Origin: Owenweeksia sp964619125
GTDB taxonomy: Bacteria; Bacteroidota; Bacteroidia; Flavobacteriales; Schleiferiaceae
Length of the DNA: 61,705 nucleotides
Assembly: GCA_964619125.1 (NCBI GenBank)
Contig: CAZUCA010000014.1
Location: 1-61,705 of the forward strand
Direction: 5' to 3'
The notes under the pieces were generated by a model. That model was given only the letters and a program-made list of their open reading frames with translations, had not been told where the DNA came from and ran no database searches. Shown piece by piece: positions 1 to 9,187 of this stretch; position 1 is the stretch's first letter; every line of letters begins with the position of its first letter. The translations under genes and the position numbers were made by a program.

Positions 1-1228
1 CCCAAATTTCAAAGGGGCCATGCTTCCAGCCAAAACCGGCTCGCATCCCGGCGTCAATGCGGTAGAGCTCATCGGCAATCTCAGGAATGCGGTGTGAAAC
101 ATAGGCAAAGAGACCGGCAAAGGACTTGCGATAAAATTCGCCGGCCTTATCCTTACCGTTTACCAATACCTTAAAGCGATCCCGTACATCGTCAATTGTT
201 TTGGTCAGTTCGAGGGTTGCGAACTTCGACTTGTTTTGGGGGCTGTATTCCATGGTATCGAAGTCCAGCGAGAGGATCTCCGATTTACCATCTTCACCTT
301 TTACCTTTTTATAAAAACCCTGACCGGTTTTGGAGCCAAGCCAGTTATTCTCCTGCATCTTTTGCAGGTAAGCTGGCAGCCTGAATACATCCTTACGCTC
401 GTCATTGGCCAGATTCTGGTGCAGGCCATTGGCCACATGGATGAGGGTATCGAGACCTACCACATCGGCGGTGCGGAAGGTGGCTGATTTGGGTCTGCCT
501 ATTACCGGGCCGGTAAGTTTATCGACATCCTCCACGCTCAGGCCCAGCTCTTTCACGTTGTTGAAGAGATCCATCATACCAAACACTCCCACCCGGTTGG
601 CAATAAAGGCCGGGGTATCTTTACATAGCACCGTGGTCTTACCCAGGTAAACATCACCATACTCCATCAGGAATTTCACCACCCCCGGGTCGGTATGAGG
701 ACTGGGGATAATTTCGAGTAATTCCAGGTAACGGGGAGGGTTAAAAAAGTGGGTACCGCAAAAATTGCGCTTAAAGTCCACACTACGTCCTTCGGTCATC
801 AGGTGAATAGGAATGCCGGAGGTATTGGAAGACACCAGGGTGCCGGCCTCGCGATAATCGTCCACCTTCTCAAACATCTGTTGCTTGATGTCGAGACGCT
901 CTACAATCACTTCTATTACCCAGTCACACTCCTTAATCCGGCTGAGATCATCGTCAAAATTACCGGTGCTGATACGGCTGGCGAAGGCCTTGTCGTAAAC
1001 CGGTGAGGGATTACTTTTAAGGGTACTCTGTAACGCTTCATTAACAATGCGGTTGCGAACGGCATTGTCGCTAAGGCTTAAACCCTGCTTTTGCTCCTTC
1101 TCGGAGAGTTCTTTGGGAACAATATCGAGCAGAAGGACCTGCACACCGATATTGGCAAAGTGACAGGCAATGCGGGAGCCCATAATGCCGGAGCCCAGTA
1201 CGGCCACTTTCCTGATAGTTCTTTTCAT
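1..1228 (-). CDS. 3-hydroxyacyl-CoA dehydrogenase / enoyl-CoA hydratase (FadN type), 3' part cut by window edge
   Basis: Oxidises L-3-hydroxyacyl-CoA in fatty-acid beta-oxidation, in the cytoplasm. Translating the minus strand from ATG at 1226-1228 gives MKRTIRKVAVLGSGIMGSRI, a Rossmann start with GxGxxG (GSGIMG). It continues with SSNTSGIPI, GTHFFNPPRYLELLEII and ANRVGVF, the conserved core of the 3-hydroxyacyl-CoA dehydrogenase NAD and C-terminal domains. The frame stays open for about 409 codons to base 1, so the gene runs off the window. Placing the dehydrogenase domain first fits the roughly 800-residue FadN-type bifunctional enzymes, whose enoyl-CoA hydratase domain would lie outside. 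The start codon overlaps the stop of the upstream marR gene (ATGA, 1225-1228), so the two are translationally coupled and probably regulated together. The hydratase half is inferred, not seen. Confidence 0.92.
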   Translation of the reverse strand, partial: MKRTIRKVAVLGSGIMGSRIACHFANIGVQVLLLDIVPKELSEKEQKQGLSLSDNAVRNRIVNEALQSTLKSNPSPVYDKAFASRISTGNFDDDLSRIKECDWVIEVIVERLDIKQQMFEKVDDYREAGTLVSSNTSGIPIHLMTEGRSVDFKRNFCGTHFFNPPRYLELLEIIPSPHTDPGVVKFLMEYGDVYLGKTTVLCKDTPAFIANRVGVFGMMDLFNNVKELGLSVEDVDKLTGPVIGRPKSATFRTADVVGLDTLIHVANGLHQNLANDERKDVFRLPAYLQKMQENNWLGSKTGQGFYKKVKGEDGKSEILSLDFDTMEYSPQNKSKFATLELTKTIDDVRDRFKVLVNGKDKAGEFYRKSFAGLFAYVSHRIPEIADELYRIDAGMRAGFGWKHGPFEIW

Positions 1229-1671
1229 ACCTGCTGGTTCTCTAATTTTTTATTTGCGATCATTTCGTGAATGGTGGTAATAACCTCAAAAAACACGGCC
1301 AGTTTCTCCTGGGGAAGCTGGGCCGAAATGGCCTGATTGAATGCCAGTACTGCCTGGCGCGCATCCTTGCGCTTTTCCTTGCCAAAATCAGTCAGGCAAA
1401 TCAGCACCCCACGCCCATCCTTAGGATTGCGCTTACGTGATATTAAGCCCTGATCTTCCATACTTTTAAGAATGCGGGAAAGGCTGGTGGCTTCCATACC
1501 CATTTTGGGGCCGAGTGAGGTAGAGGGTGTCCCCTGCTCAAGGTCAATGTTTAGCAAAACATAACCAGTCGCCATGGTAGCACCATACTCGGCCGCCTTC
1601 TCATTGTACATTTTGGCAATACTTTGCCAGGTACGTCTGATGTGAAAGTCAACCGTTTCTTCAGGTTTCAA
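1225..1671 (-). CDS. MarR family transcriptional regulator of the fatty-acid degradation operon
   Basis: A 148-residue winged-helix regulator. Residues about 60-105 form the recognition helix and wing (LSRILKSMEDQGLISRKRNP followed by DGRGVLICLT, the canonical D-x-R-G wing of MarR). The C-terminal helix after residue 115 would complete the dimerisation domain. Its stop overlaps the start of the beta-oxidation dehydrogenase by four bases. Upstream lies a perfect 24-bp palindrome at 1712-1735, placed where the -33 box of its own promoter should be, so autorepression is likely. By context the ligand may be an acyl-CoA or fatty acid, but that is inference. It is probably the first gene of the operon running out of the window on the left. 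Confidence 0.9.
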   Translation of the reverse strand: MKPEETVDFHIRRTWQSIAKMYNEKAAEYGATMATGYVLLNIDLEQGTPSTSLGPKMGMEATSLSRILKSMEDQGLISRKRNPKDGRGVLICLTDFGKEKRKDARQAVLAFNQAISAQLPQEKLAVFFEVITTIHEMIANKKLENQQV

Positions 1672-1698
1672 GGTTTAGTGATTTTTGATTTCGGTAAC

Positions 1699-1735
1699 CA
1701 AATATACTAAAAAAAGCTATGCATGCATAGCTTTT
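1699..1735 (-). promoter_or_regulatory. Promoter and perfect 24-bp palindromic operator upstream of marR
   Basis: On the minus strand TATATTTG (1699-1706) matches the Bacteroidota -7 consensus TAnnTTTG. Five bases upstream begins a perfect palindrome, 1712-1735, with core GCTATGCATGCATAGC flanked by AAAA/TTTT. The -33 element expected about 19 bases upstream of the -7 box falls inside the palindrome, so a dimeric regulator bound here would block the promoter. The obvious candidate is the MarR protein whose start is 41 bases downstream. The element is seen directly; the binding is inferred. Confidence 0.7.
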
Positions 1736-1780
1736 CAGACAACAGATTGTCACAGAACAGGCAGTTTTTAACCCAAGGGC

Positions 1781-4189
1781 CTATTCAGTTCCCTTAAAAT
1801 TAACAATAAAATCCCGAATCAGAATTGGCTTTTCATCTGTATTCCATACAAATACCTTTAAGTCTGCCCCTCTACATTTAAGCAGAAAATCCCGGCTAAG
1901 AGAGCTGCTTAACCCTACATAATCGAGCTCCTCCTCATCAATCATCCAATAGCGCAATGGCTGATGTTCCCAACTCAACACCTCCTCCCCACGCTGAACC
2001 GTAATTACCAAAGCACTACTACCATAGCGACCGGCCAGCGCCCACACGGAAGTTTCCACCTCAATCTGCGGCCATGCCCGGCCTTTGAGTAATGAATCAA
2101 CCGGGAGCTCATAACCCGGCGAAAATTCGCCCGGCAAAAGCTCCAGTGCATTTTGCTGATGGTCGAATTGTGACTGCTTTCGCAGTGGTACTTCAATAGT
2201 GGCCAGGTGATTCACCTGAGGAGCAGCATGCTTAGCGAAGGCTGCATTGGCACGTACAAAATCAGGATCGCCAATGGTATCTTCAGCCACTGCAGTAACA
2301 AGTGGGCTCAGTTCATTCAATTCCCACTGCAGCTGAATCTCATTTTTCATCAGGCGCCGGTTTGAGTTCCTGAACTGGATAGCTTCTACCCTATAACCAG
2401 CGCTGCTGTCATCAATATTGAGGACCAGGGGATTTACCCACAGGCCGTCAGCAGCATTTTTAGGCACAATTTTATAGCTCAATATACTCCCACTTCTTAG
2501 GCGGTAATAAACAAAGCTCTCCTCACCCTTATAGAGAAAACTCTTTAGCCGGCCGGCCAGGTTTTTCCTGATACTAACCCGGCATCGCAAAAAGCCATCT
2601 TTTACCTCAGGTACCTTCAACCAGCGGTTCCAGCCTGTTTGCAGAGACCCGCCCAGCGTGGTGCCGCTAAGTACTGTATCCTGGCGCCGTTGCAGCAACA
2701 CTACTTTTTCGCTGCGCCGGCGGATGCGATAATGATTTAGGATTTCAAGAATGGCCTGGGGTTCGTCATTGAGCAAGTAGCGACTATCAATGCTGCCCAG
2801 GTTTTCACCGTAGCGTGACAGCGACAGTTTATCCACCTCCCATAGTATAAACTCAGGCTCTTTGCCGGCATGAAAATGATCGGCATTCAGATGATCGAGG
2901 TAAGATGAGTAGGCGGCATAACTCTGGATAACCGGACGAGGTTGCCAGTTTAGCTCATTAGCGGCTATAAAGGCATAGTCCCAGGGATAGACATCAACGG
3001 TTGCGTCCCCAATTATCCTCAGGAGTTCCGGTGACAATTTTCGGTCCGCTACGTCTGCCGCTGAAAGATTTAAATGTTTCTCCTTATAGGCATCAAAATC
3101 AGCTATGGTTTCCTTGAAGTGATCAAAACGCCAAAAGTCAATGGCAAAATGCTCAAAGCCCAATACCCGGCTAAAGTTGAGATAGAAGAGCCCCAGGAAA
3201 GCCAGTTGTACCAACATAAGCAAGATGACTTTACGCCTAAAATAAAGAAGCATCAGGCCAGCCATAAGGCAGAAAAAGGTGAAGAGCTGACCGGTATGCG
3301 CTACGTCCTGCCGGGCCATACCATGCTTCCAGGCCGCAAAGCTGGCCAGAGCGGTAAGGGCATAAAAAATAAACATTTTGCGCTGCCGCAGCACCACAGG
3401 TAGCAAGAGGTAAAGCGCCAGAAAACCGGAGAGATACCACCAGTTATTGTCAGGGTAGTAGGCGGCAGCGGAGGAATTATCAGAAGCCAACTCCGCCACT
3501 CCCCTGATATAGCCAGCCAGCCCGTTAAGATCATTATACATGCTCAGCCATATCACCACAATTCCGCTAAGATATAGTCCAATAAAAGCCAGGCTGCGAT
3601 AATGATGGCGATGCAGCCACCATTCGCTCACCACAAATGAGAAGACCAGTAAGCCTGACACAATACCGACATAGGATTTGATAAACAGGGCCAGACTGCC
3701 CAACAAAATAGCCGCTGCCGCCGGGCGGTAATGCTGGTGATCAAACGCTCTCAGGAAACTACTTAAAAGCACCCCAATGATCAAAAGCTGCAGGTTAAAG
3801 GCACTAAGAAAGTACCAGCTAAAAAGCAGGGCCAACAAACAGGGCCAGGGGGCCCTCGCTTTGAGCAATGCAAAAATATTGAAGCTGAACCAGGTAGCTA
3901 AGAGCAACCACAATAGGATAGCCCACTCCAGGTTGTGCCCAAATGGCACCGGATACAGAAAAAAAGCCAAGGGCCCATGCGGGAAAATAATGGGTCGGCC
4001 CAAGGGCAGATGACCGTCAAAGAGATAGTTAAAAACCCAGGGCATGGTACCATCCATACCCCGGTTATACACCGGATCAAAATTGGGGAAACACAGCATT
4101 AAAAGCAGCAAGACCCCAGTCAGCTGCAGCCATGGCCACAAGCCTTGTCCACTTAGCCATCCGGTGTACCCCAGTTTGTTGCTACTCAT
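1781..4189 (-). CDS. Large polytopic membrane protein, unknown function (possible GT-C-like fold)
   Basis: An 802-residue protein I do not recognise. Residues 1 to about 345 hold roughly ten hydrophobic helices. The first extracytoplasmic loop carries acidic residues (NRGMDGTMPWVF) and is followed by GRPIIFPHGPLAFFLYP, an arrangement reminiscent of GT-C membrane glycosyltransferases, although no family signature is certain. The remaining 450 residues look soluble and beta-rich, presumably periplasmic. It sits 34 bases downstream of the acyl-CoA synthetase on the same strand, so co-transcription is likely. No terminator is visible between them. Alternatives are a polymer ligase or a transporter-like scaffold. 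The membrane topology is clear; the function is not. Confidence 0.8.
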   Translation of the reverse strand: MSSNKLGYTGWLSGQGLWPWLQLTGVLLLLMLCFPNFDPVYNRGMDGTMPWVFNYLFDGHLPLGRPIIFPHGPLAFFLYPVPFGHNLEWAILLWLLLATWFSFNIFALLKARAPWPCLLALLFSWYFLSAFNLQLLIIGVLLSSFLRAFDHQHYRPAAAAILLGSLALFIKSYVGIVSGLLVFSFVVSEWWLHRHHYRSLAFIGLYLSGIVVIWLSMYNDLNGLAGYIRGVAELASDNSSAAAYYPDNNWWYLSGFLALYLLLPVVLRQRKMFIFYALTALASFAAWKHGMARQDVAHTGQLFTFFCLMAGLMLLYFRRKVILLMLVQLAFLGLFYLNFSRVLGFEHFAIDFWRFDHFKETIADFDAYKEKHLNLSAADVADRKLSPELLRIIGDATVDVYPWDYAFIAANELNWQPRPVIQSYAAYSSYLDHLNADHFHAGKEPEFILWEVDKLSLSRYGENLGSIDSRYLLNDEPQAILEILNHYRIRRRSEKVVLLQRRQDTVLSGTTLGGSLQTGWNRWLKVPEVKDGFLRCRVSIRKNLAGRLKSFLYKGEESFVYYRLRSGSILSYKIVPKNAADGLWVNPLVLNIDDSSAGYRVEAIQFRNSNRRLMKNEIQLQWELNELSPLVTAVAEDTIGDPDFVRANAAFAKHAAPQVNHLATIEVPLRKQSQFDHQQNALELLPGEFSPGYELPVDSLLKGRAWPQIEVETSVWALAGRYGSSALVITVQRGEEVLSWEHQPLRYWMIDEEELDYVGLSSSLSRDFLLKCRGADLKVFVWNTDEKPILIRDFIVNFKGTE

Positions 4190-4223
4190 AATTCAGGCCG
4201 CGCAAGCAGTCTTTCCGCCAGAA

Positions 4224-6008
4224 TCAGGGCCGGTGTCCGTAGATATTCTCGTATAGAGAGGCGTATTTTTCAAGGATCACCCGGCGCTTCAATTTGAGGG
4301 TCGGGGTAAGCTCCTTACCATCAATTGTCCAGGCTGCCGGCGAGAGCTCAAACTTCTTAATCTGCTCCCAGCTACCGAAGTCCTGGTTTTTCTCATTCAC
4401 CTCTTCCTGTATACGTTCGCGCACCTGGGGATTTTTAACGATCTGCTCCTGTGATTTAAACTCAATGCCCTTGCGCTTGGCCCAGCTTTTGAGAAACTCG
4501 AAATCGGGCTGGATAATGGCAGCGGGATGTTTTTCCCCTTCACCAACCACCATAATCTGCTCAATAAAGCGCGACTCCTTAAACTTGGTTTCCATAATGG
4601 TGGGGGCGATGTACTTACCACCACTGGTCTTGAATATTTCTTTTTTGCGATCGGTTATCTTAAGGAATTTCCCATTTACTATCTCGCCGATATCTCCTGT
4701 ATGGAGCCAGCCATCGGCACTAAGCACCTCAGCGGTTTTATCGGGCTTTTTGTAATAACCCAGCATTACGTTGGGGCCTTTACAAAGTATTTCACCGTCG
4801 TCGGCAATCTTTACCTGCACCTCATTAATGGGTCTGCCCACTGTACCGATCATTTTCTCATCGTCGCTGGCACCGTTCACCGCAATTACCGGTGAAGTTT
4901 CAGTAAGCCCATAACCTTCCTGCACATTCATACCGGCCGCCATAAAAATGCGGATCAGCCTGGGGTTGAGGGCCGCTGAGCCGGAAACGATTGCTTTTAC
5001 ATTGCCGCCCAGGGCTTCCTGCCATTTGCTGAAAATCAACTTACGGGCAATGCCTAATTTAAAGTCGTACCAGGCCGAACGTCCTGTAAGCTCATAGTCT
5101 TCGGCTAATTCTACCGCCCAGAAAAAGAGTTTTTTCTTAATACCGGTCAGCTCCTGCCCCTTTGCCATGATACGGTCAAACACTTTTTCGAGCAGGCGGG
5201 GTACCGCCGTAAATATTTCGGGGCCTATCTCACGCAGGTTGTCGCCAATAGTATCCATGCTCTCGGCATAATAAATGGCGATACCGCGACGGTGATAGAG
5301 GTAAATCAGCATGCGCTCATACACATGGCATACGGGCAAAAAGCTCAATGCTTTGGCGTGCCCCTGCAAATTGGGAATGCGATCATCACAATCGGTAGAG
5401 TTGCTGGCAATATTTTTATGAGAAAGCATCACCCCTTTGGGAGTACCGGTAGTACCGGATGTGTAAATCAGGGTGGCCAGGTCATTTTCCTTCACCGCAT
5501 CCATGCGTGCCTGTAATTCGGCCTGATGTTCCTCAGCTTCACCCCGCCCTAAAAACTCACGCCAGTTAGGCAAACCCTCTACATCCTCAAAAAGGAAAAT
5601 CTCTTTAAGACTGGATACCTTATCCTTTATGGCAACTACCTTGTCATAGAGATCCCGGTCCGACACAAAACAGAGCTTTACCTCAGCATCATTAAAAATA
5701 TACTCATAGTCGGCCGGTGAGATGGTGGGGTAGACCGGCACGTCAACACAGCCCGCCTCCAGAATACCGATGTCCATCACGTTCCATTCCCAGCGGTTAT
5801 TAGTGCTGATAAGCGCCACTTTAGACCCCGGTTCAATCCTACTGGCTATTAACGCGCGACCAGCCTGATCGGCCATATTCACATATTTCTGGGTGGAAAC
5901 GGGTACCCACTCACCATTGACCTTATTGACTAAGGCATCTTCAAGCGGGTGATGCTTAAGCTGGTAGCGGGGAAAGTCGAATAGCCGACGGGGTAATTCG
6001 TGATTCAT
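4224..6008 (-). CDS. Long-chain fatty acid--CoA ligase (AMP-dependent synthetase)
   Basis: Activates fatty acids to acyl-CoA with ATP, the entry step to beta-oxidation, probably at the inner membrane. The 594-residue protein has the adenylation signature YTSGTTGTPKG at residues 182-192. Further on come GYGLTETSPV (motif with the catalytic Glu), GWLHTGDIG and the ITDRKKEIFKTSGGKYIAP hinge, in the usual order and at the length of bacterial long-chain synthetases with the extended C-terminal domain. It lies upstream of the 802-residue membrane protein and near the MarR/dehydrogenase genes, on the same strand, consistent with a fatty-acid utilisation cluster. No copy of the MarR palindrome is visible in front of it, so regulation may differ. 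Confidence 0.93.
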   Translation of the reverse strand: MNHELPRRLFDFPRYQLKHHPLEDALVNKVNGEWVPVSTQKYVNMADQAGRALIASRIEPGSKVALISTNNRWEWNVMDIGILEAGCVDVPVYPTISPADYEYIFNDAEVKLCFVSDRDLYDKVVAIKDKVSSLKEIFLFEDVEGLPNWREFLGRGEAEEHQAELQARMDAVKENDLATLIYTSGTTGTPKGVMLSHKNIASNSTDCDDRIPNLQGHAKALSFLPVCHVYERMLIYLYHRRGIAIYYAESMDTIGDNLREIGPEIFTAVPRLLEKVFDRIMAKGQELTGIKKKLFFWAVELAEDYELTGRSAWYDFKLGIARKLIFSKWQEALGGNVKAIVSGSAALNPRLIRIFMAAGMNVQEGYGLTETSPVIAVNGASDDEKMIGTVGRPINEVQVKIADDGEILCKGPNVMLGYYKKPDKTAEVLSADGWLHTGDIGEIVNGKFLKITDRKKEIFKTSGGKYIAPTIMETKFKESRFIEQIMVVGEGEKHPAAIIQPDFEFLKSWAKRKGIEFKSQEQIVKNPQVRERIQEEVNEKNQDFGSWEQIKKFELSPAAWTIDGKELTPTLKLKRRVILEKYASLYENIYGHRP

Positions 6009-6049
6009 GGACTTGAATAAAAATGAGTTGGTCTAATATAAGTCAAAAA

Positions 6050-7708
6050 TTAAGGCTTCGCAGGCTTCTCCGGGGTAGGGAAGACCTGCTTGCCGGCGAT
6101 ATAGGTTTTTAAAACCTCAATTTGCAGGCACTGCTCGAGGCTGACAGCCATAAAATCGCTTTCAGTTACAATGAAGTCAGCAACCATACCGGGTAGCAAG
6201 CGACCTTTAAAATCTTCTTCGAAAGACGCATAGGCTGGCCAGTGCGTCATACCCCGCAAAGCCTGTTTGCGCGTTAGTCTTTCGCGGGGAAGGAAGCCCT
6301 CAGCGGGGAAGGCAGCACTATCCTGCCTGAATACGGCTGCTACAAAGGTTTTACGCGGGTCAATATCTTCCACCGGAAAGTCGGTACCCAACACCACTTG
6401 CCCGGCTGACTGCAGTAGGCTTTGGTAAGCATAAGCCCCGGCCATCCGCTCTTTACCGAGGCGCTCTTCGGCCCAGTACATATCGGAAGTGGCATGGGTG
6501 GGCTGTACTGAAGGGATTACCCCCAGTTTGCCAAAGAAGGCTATATCCTCAGGGTTAACCACCTGGGCATGCTCAATGCGCCAGCGCAGATCAGAGGCCG
6601 AGTCGCCCAGCACCTCACGGTAAACCGACAAGGCCAGGCGATTGGCCGAATCGCCAATGGCATGAATAGCCATTTGCCAGCCTGCATCATGCACCCGACG
6701 GGCTGCTTTCACAAAATGAGAGCGGGTGCTGAGCATCAAACCATTATTGGTGGTATCGTCACTGTAAGGCGCAAGCAGCAAGGCCCCGCGCGAACCCAGG
6801 GCCCCATCGAGATAAAACTTAAAGCCACCCACATTTAAATACTCACCGGTAATAGGGTCACTGGCTAAAAACTTATCCAGCAGTTCCGGCTTATCCGATA
6901 CCAGCACATTGGTCCTTATTTTAAGCTCTTTTTCCTTGTACATTTTGCGAAGCAACTCAATCTGGCGTGCTTCCAGGCCAGCATCGGTAAGGGAGGTAAC
7001 CCCATGCTTAAGCAGGGAGTCCTGGGCCCTCAGCAAAGCTTGTCTTCCTTGTTCTTCACTGGGGTCGGGCTGGCTTACCAGCTCGGTGGCATTGTCAATG
7101 AGAATACCGGTAAAACGCCCCCCTTTGTAGAGCAGACTCCCTCCCAACACGGAAGTATCAGGAGATATCCCCGCATAACGCATGGCGGCATCATTTACCA
7201 GGGTGGCATGCCCATCTACCCGGGTAAGAATAACCGGCGTTTCAGGGAATAGCCGGTTTAGTTCACTATTGTCGGGGAAATCCGTTTGCCCCCAATCATT
7301 TTGATCCCAGCCTCTTCCCTTAATAAACTCCGGATGCCGCGATTCAGCATACTCCTGCAGACGCTTCAGCACTTCATCAAAAGAGCGGGTTCCCACCAGG
7401 TTGAGCTCATCGAGCCCAATGCCATACCAATAAAAATGGGTGTGGGCATCATTAAGACCCGGATACACGTACTTACCTTGCAGATCAATATTCGCTGAGG
7501 CCCGGTAATTTGAACGGATATAATGGCTGCTGCCGGTATCAATGATTTTCCCGTCCTGCAAGGCCATGGCCTCCACCGTGGTAAAAGCAGAATCGAGAGT
7601 GTAGATACGACCATTATAAAGAAGGGTATCGGCCGGTGAGTGCTCCCGGCAGGCAGGCAACAGTATTGACCATAAGCAGACAAACAATGGCAATCTCATC
7701 AATCTCAT
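6050..7708 (-). CDS. Amidohydrolase family lipoprotein (YtcJ-like)
   Basis: Metal-dependent hydrolase of the amidohydrolase superfamily, YtcJ/LAF3 type; the substrate is unknown. The start is set at 7708, giving MRLMRLPLFVCLWSILLPAC, a lipoprotein signal with a lipobox Cys. The open frame continues upstream to 7813 but that part runs through the fumC terminator and the fumC 3' end, so it is not used; a second Met at 7699 is an equal alternative. Visible motifs are NGRIYTLDS at the start of the mature part, GLNDAHTHFYWYG (metal-binding HxH), VDGHATLVN, FYLDGALGSRGALL, AIHAIGDSAN, RIEHAQV and LGTDFPVEDIDPR, the full set of this subfamily. It is probably exported to the periplasm and membrane-anchored. 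Confidence 0.88.
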   Translation of the reverse strand: MRLMRLPLFVCLWSILLPACREHSPADTLLYNGRIYTLDSAFTTVEAMALQDGKIIDTGSSHYIRSNYRASANIDLQGKYVYPGLNDAHTHFYWYGIGLDELNLVGTRSFDEVLKRLQEYAESRHPEFIKGRGWDQNDWGQTDFPDNSELNRLFPETPVILTRVDGHATLVNDAAMRYAGISPDTSVLGGSLLYKGGRFTGILIDNATELVSQPDPSEEQGRQALLRAQDSLLKHGVTSLTDAGLEARQIELLRKMYKEKELKIRTNVLVSDKPELLDKFLASDPITGEYLNVGGFKFYLDGALGSRGALLLAPYSDDTTNNGLMLSTRSHFVKAARRVHDAGWQMAIHAIGDSANRLALSVYREVLGDSASDLRWRIEHAQVVNPEDIAFFGKLGVIPSVQPTHATSDMYWAEERLGKERMAGAYAYQSLLQSAGQVVLGTDFPVEDIDPRKTFVAAVFRQDSAAFPAEGFLPRERLTRKQALRGMTHWPAYASFEEDFKGRLLPGMVADFIVTESDFMAVSLEQCLQIEVLKTYIAGKQVFPTPEKPAKP

Positions 7709-7720
7709 AATAGCAAAACT

Positions 7721-7743
7721 AAAAAACCCCTCACAAGGAGGGG
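7721..7743 (-). terminator. Intrinsic terminator of fumC
   Basis: Read on the minus strand, a 6-bp GC stem (7738-7743 with 7727-7732, loop of five) is followed by TTTTTT. It lies 17 bases beyond the fumC stop and separates fumC from the amidohydrolase. Confidence 0.85.
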
Positions 7744-7760
7744 CGATTATTGAATTCGGG

Positions 7761-9158
7761 TTATTTAAGCGAGCCCACCATATCGGCAGGTCGTACCCAT
7801 TCCTCAAATTCACTTTCGGTCAAAAAGCCAAGGTTTACGGCTTCTTCCTTTAAAGTGGTACCATTCTCATAAGCGGTTTTGGCAATTTTTGCCGCTTTTT
7901 CATAACCGATTTTGGTGTTTAGAGCGGTTACCAGCATCAGTGAGTTATTGAGGTGGCGGTCAATGGCCTCCTGGTTAGGTTCAATACCCACGGCGCAATT
8001 GTCATTGAAGCTTACACAGGCATCACCAATTAGGCGGGCCGACTGCAGCACCGCGTTGGCCATCACCGGCTTAAATACATTCAACTCATAATGGCCGTTA
8101 CTACCACCAACAGTTACGGTGGTGTCGTTACCCATCACCTGGGCACAAACCATAGTCAGAGCCTCACACTGAGTGGGATTTACCTTACCTGGCATAATAG
8201 AAGACCCGGGCTCATTGGCCGGAATAATAATTTCACCGATACCGGCACGTGGCCCTGACGCGAGCAGACGAATATCATTGGCAATTTTCATCAGCGACAC
8301 CGCCAGTTGCTTAAGGGCACCATGGGTTTCTACCAGGGCGTCGTGAGCTGCCAAAGCCTCGAATTTATTCTCGGCACTGCGGAAGGGCAGCCCTGTAAAC
8401 TCGGCAATTTTTTCGGCCACTATTTCCGCATAACCCTCGGGGGTGTTGATACCGGTGCCTACGGCAGTTCCGCCCAGTGCCAGTTCAGACAAGTGGTCAA
8501 GAGTGTTGTCAAGGGCCTTAAGGCCGTGGTTGAGCTGCGATACATAGCCGCTGAACTCCTGCCCCAGGGTAAGAGGGGTGGCATCCATCAGGTGGGTACG
8601 TCCAATTTTTACCACTTCCATATATTTTTCAGAAAGCGACTGTAAGGTGTCACGCAACTTTTCCACGCCGGGAATGGTGGTTTCGAGCACCATTTTATAA
8701 ATAGCAATGTGCATCCCGGTAGGATAGGTATCATTGGAGCTCTGACTCTTATTTACGTCGTCATTAGGGTGAATGGTACGGGTACCTTCGCCCAGTTTAT
8801 TGCCTTCAATCACATGCGCCCGGTTGGCCACTACTTCATTTACATTCATGTTGCTCTGTGTGCCTGAGCCGGTTTGCCAGATCACCAGGGGAAACTGCTC
8901 ATCGTGCTGGCCGGCCAGGATCTCATCACAAACTTTTGCAATCAGATCCTTCTTTTCGGCACTAAGCACCCCCAGCTGGTGATTGGTGTGAGCAGCAGCT
9001 TTTTTAAGGTAGGCAAAGCCATAAACTACCTCCAGGGGCATGCTGCCCTCGGGTCCGATTTTGAAGTTGTTGCGGCTACGCTCGGTTTGCGCACCCCAGT
9101 ATTTATCAGCGGGCACCTGTACCTCGCCCATTGTATCTTTTTCAATTCTATAGTCCAT
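7761..9158 (-). CDS. fumC: Fumarate hydratase class II
   Basis: Interconverts fumarate and L-malate in the TCA cycle, as a cytoplasmic homotetramer without an iron-sulfur cluster. The start is set at 9158 (MDYRIEKDTMGEVQVP), which gives 465 residues, the normal length. The longer frame to 9242 would overlap the upstream gene. Signature residues are visible: TGSGTQSNMN near 97-104, the catalytic His in GRTHLMDA (H189), and the mobile loop GSSIMPGKVNPTQ with the catalytic Ser at 319. It is 29 bases downstream of the small SdpI-like membrane gene, probably in one transcript, and ends at a clear terminator. Confidence 0.97.
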   Translation of the reverse strand: MDYRIEKDTMGEVQVPADKYWGAQTERSRNNFKIGPEGSMPLEVVYGFAYLKKAAAHTNHQLGVLSAEKKDLIAKVCDEILAGQHDEQFPLVIWQTGSGTQSNMNVNEVVANRAHVIEGNKLGEGTRTIHPNDDVNKSQSSNDTYPTGMHIAIYKMVLETTIPGVEKLRDTLQSLSEKYMEVVKIGRTHLMDATPLTLGQEFSGYVSQLNHGLKALDNTLDHLSELALGGTAVGTGINTPEGYAEIVAEKIAEFTGLPFRSAENKFEALAAHDALVETHGALKQLAVSLMKIANDIRLLASGPRAGIGEIIIPANEPGSSIMPGKVNPTQCEALTMVCAQVMGNDTTVTVGGSNGHYELNVFKPVMANAVLQSARLIGDACVSFNDNCAVGIEPNQEAIDRHLNNSLMLVTALNTKIGYEKAAKIAKTAYENGTTLKEEAVNLGFLTESEFEEWVRPADMVGSLK

Positions 9159-9187
9159 AGGATTTTTATTGTGGTTGATAATGGTAG

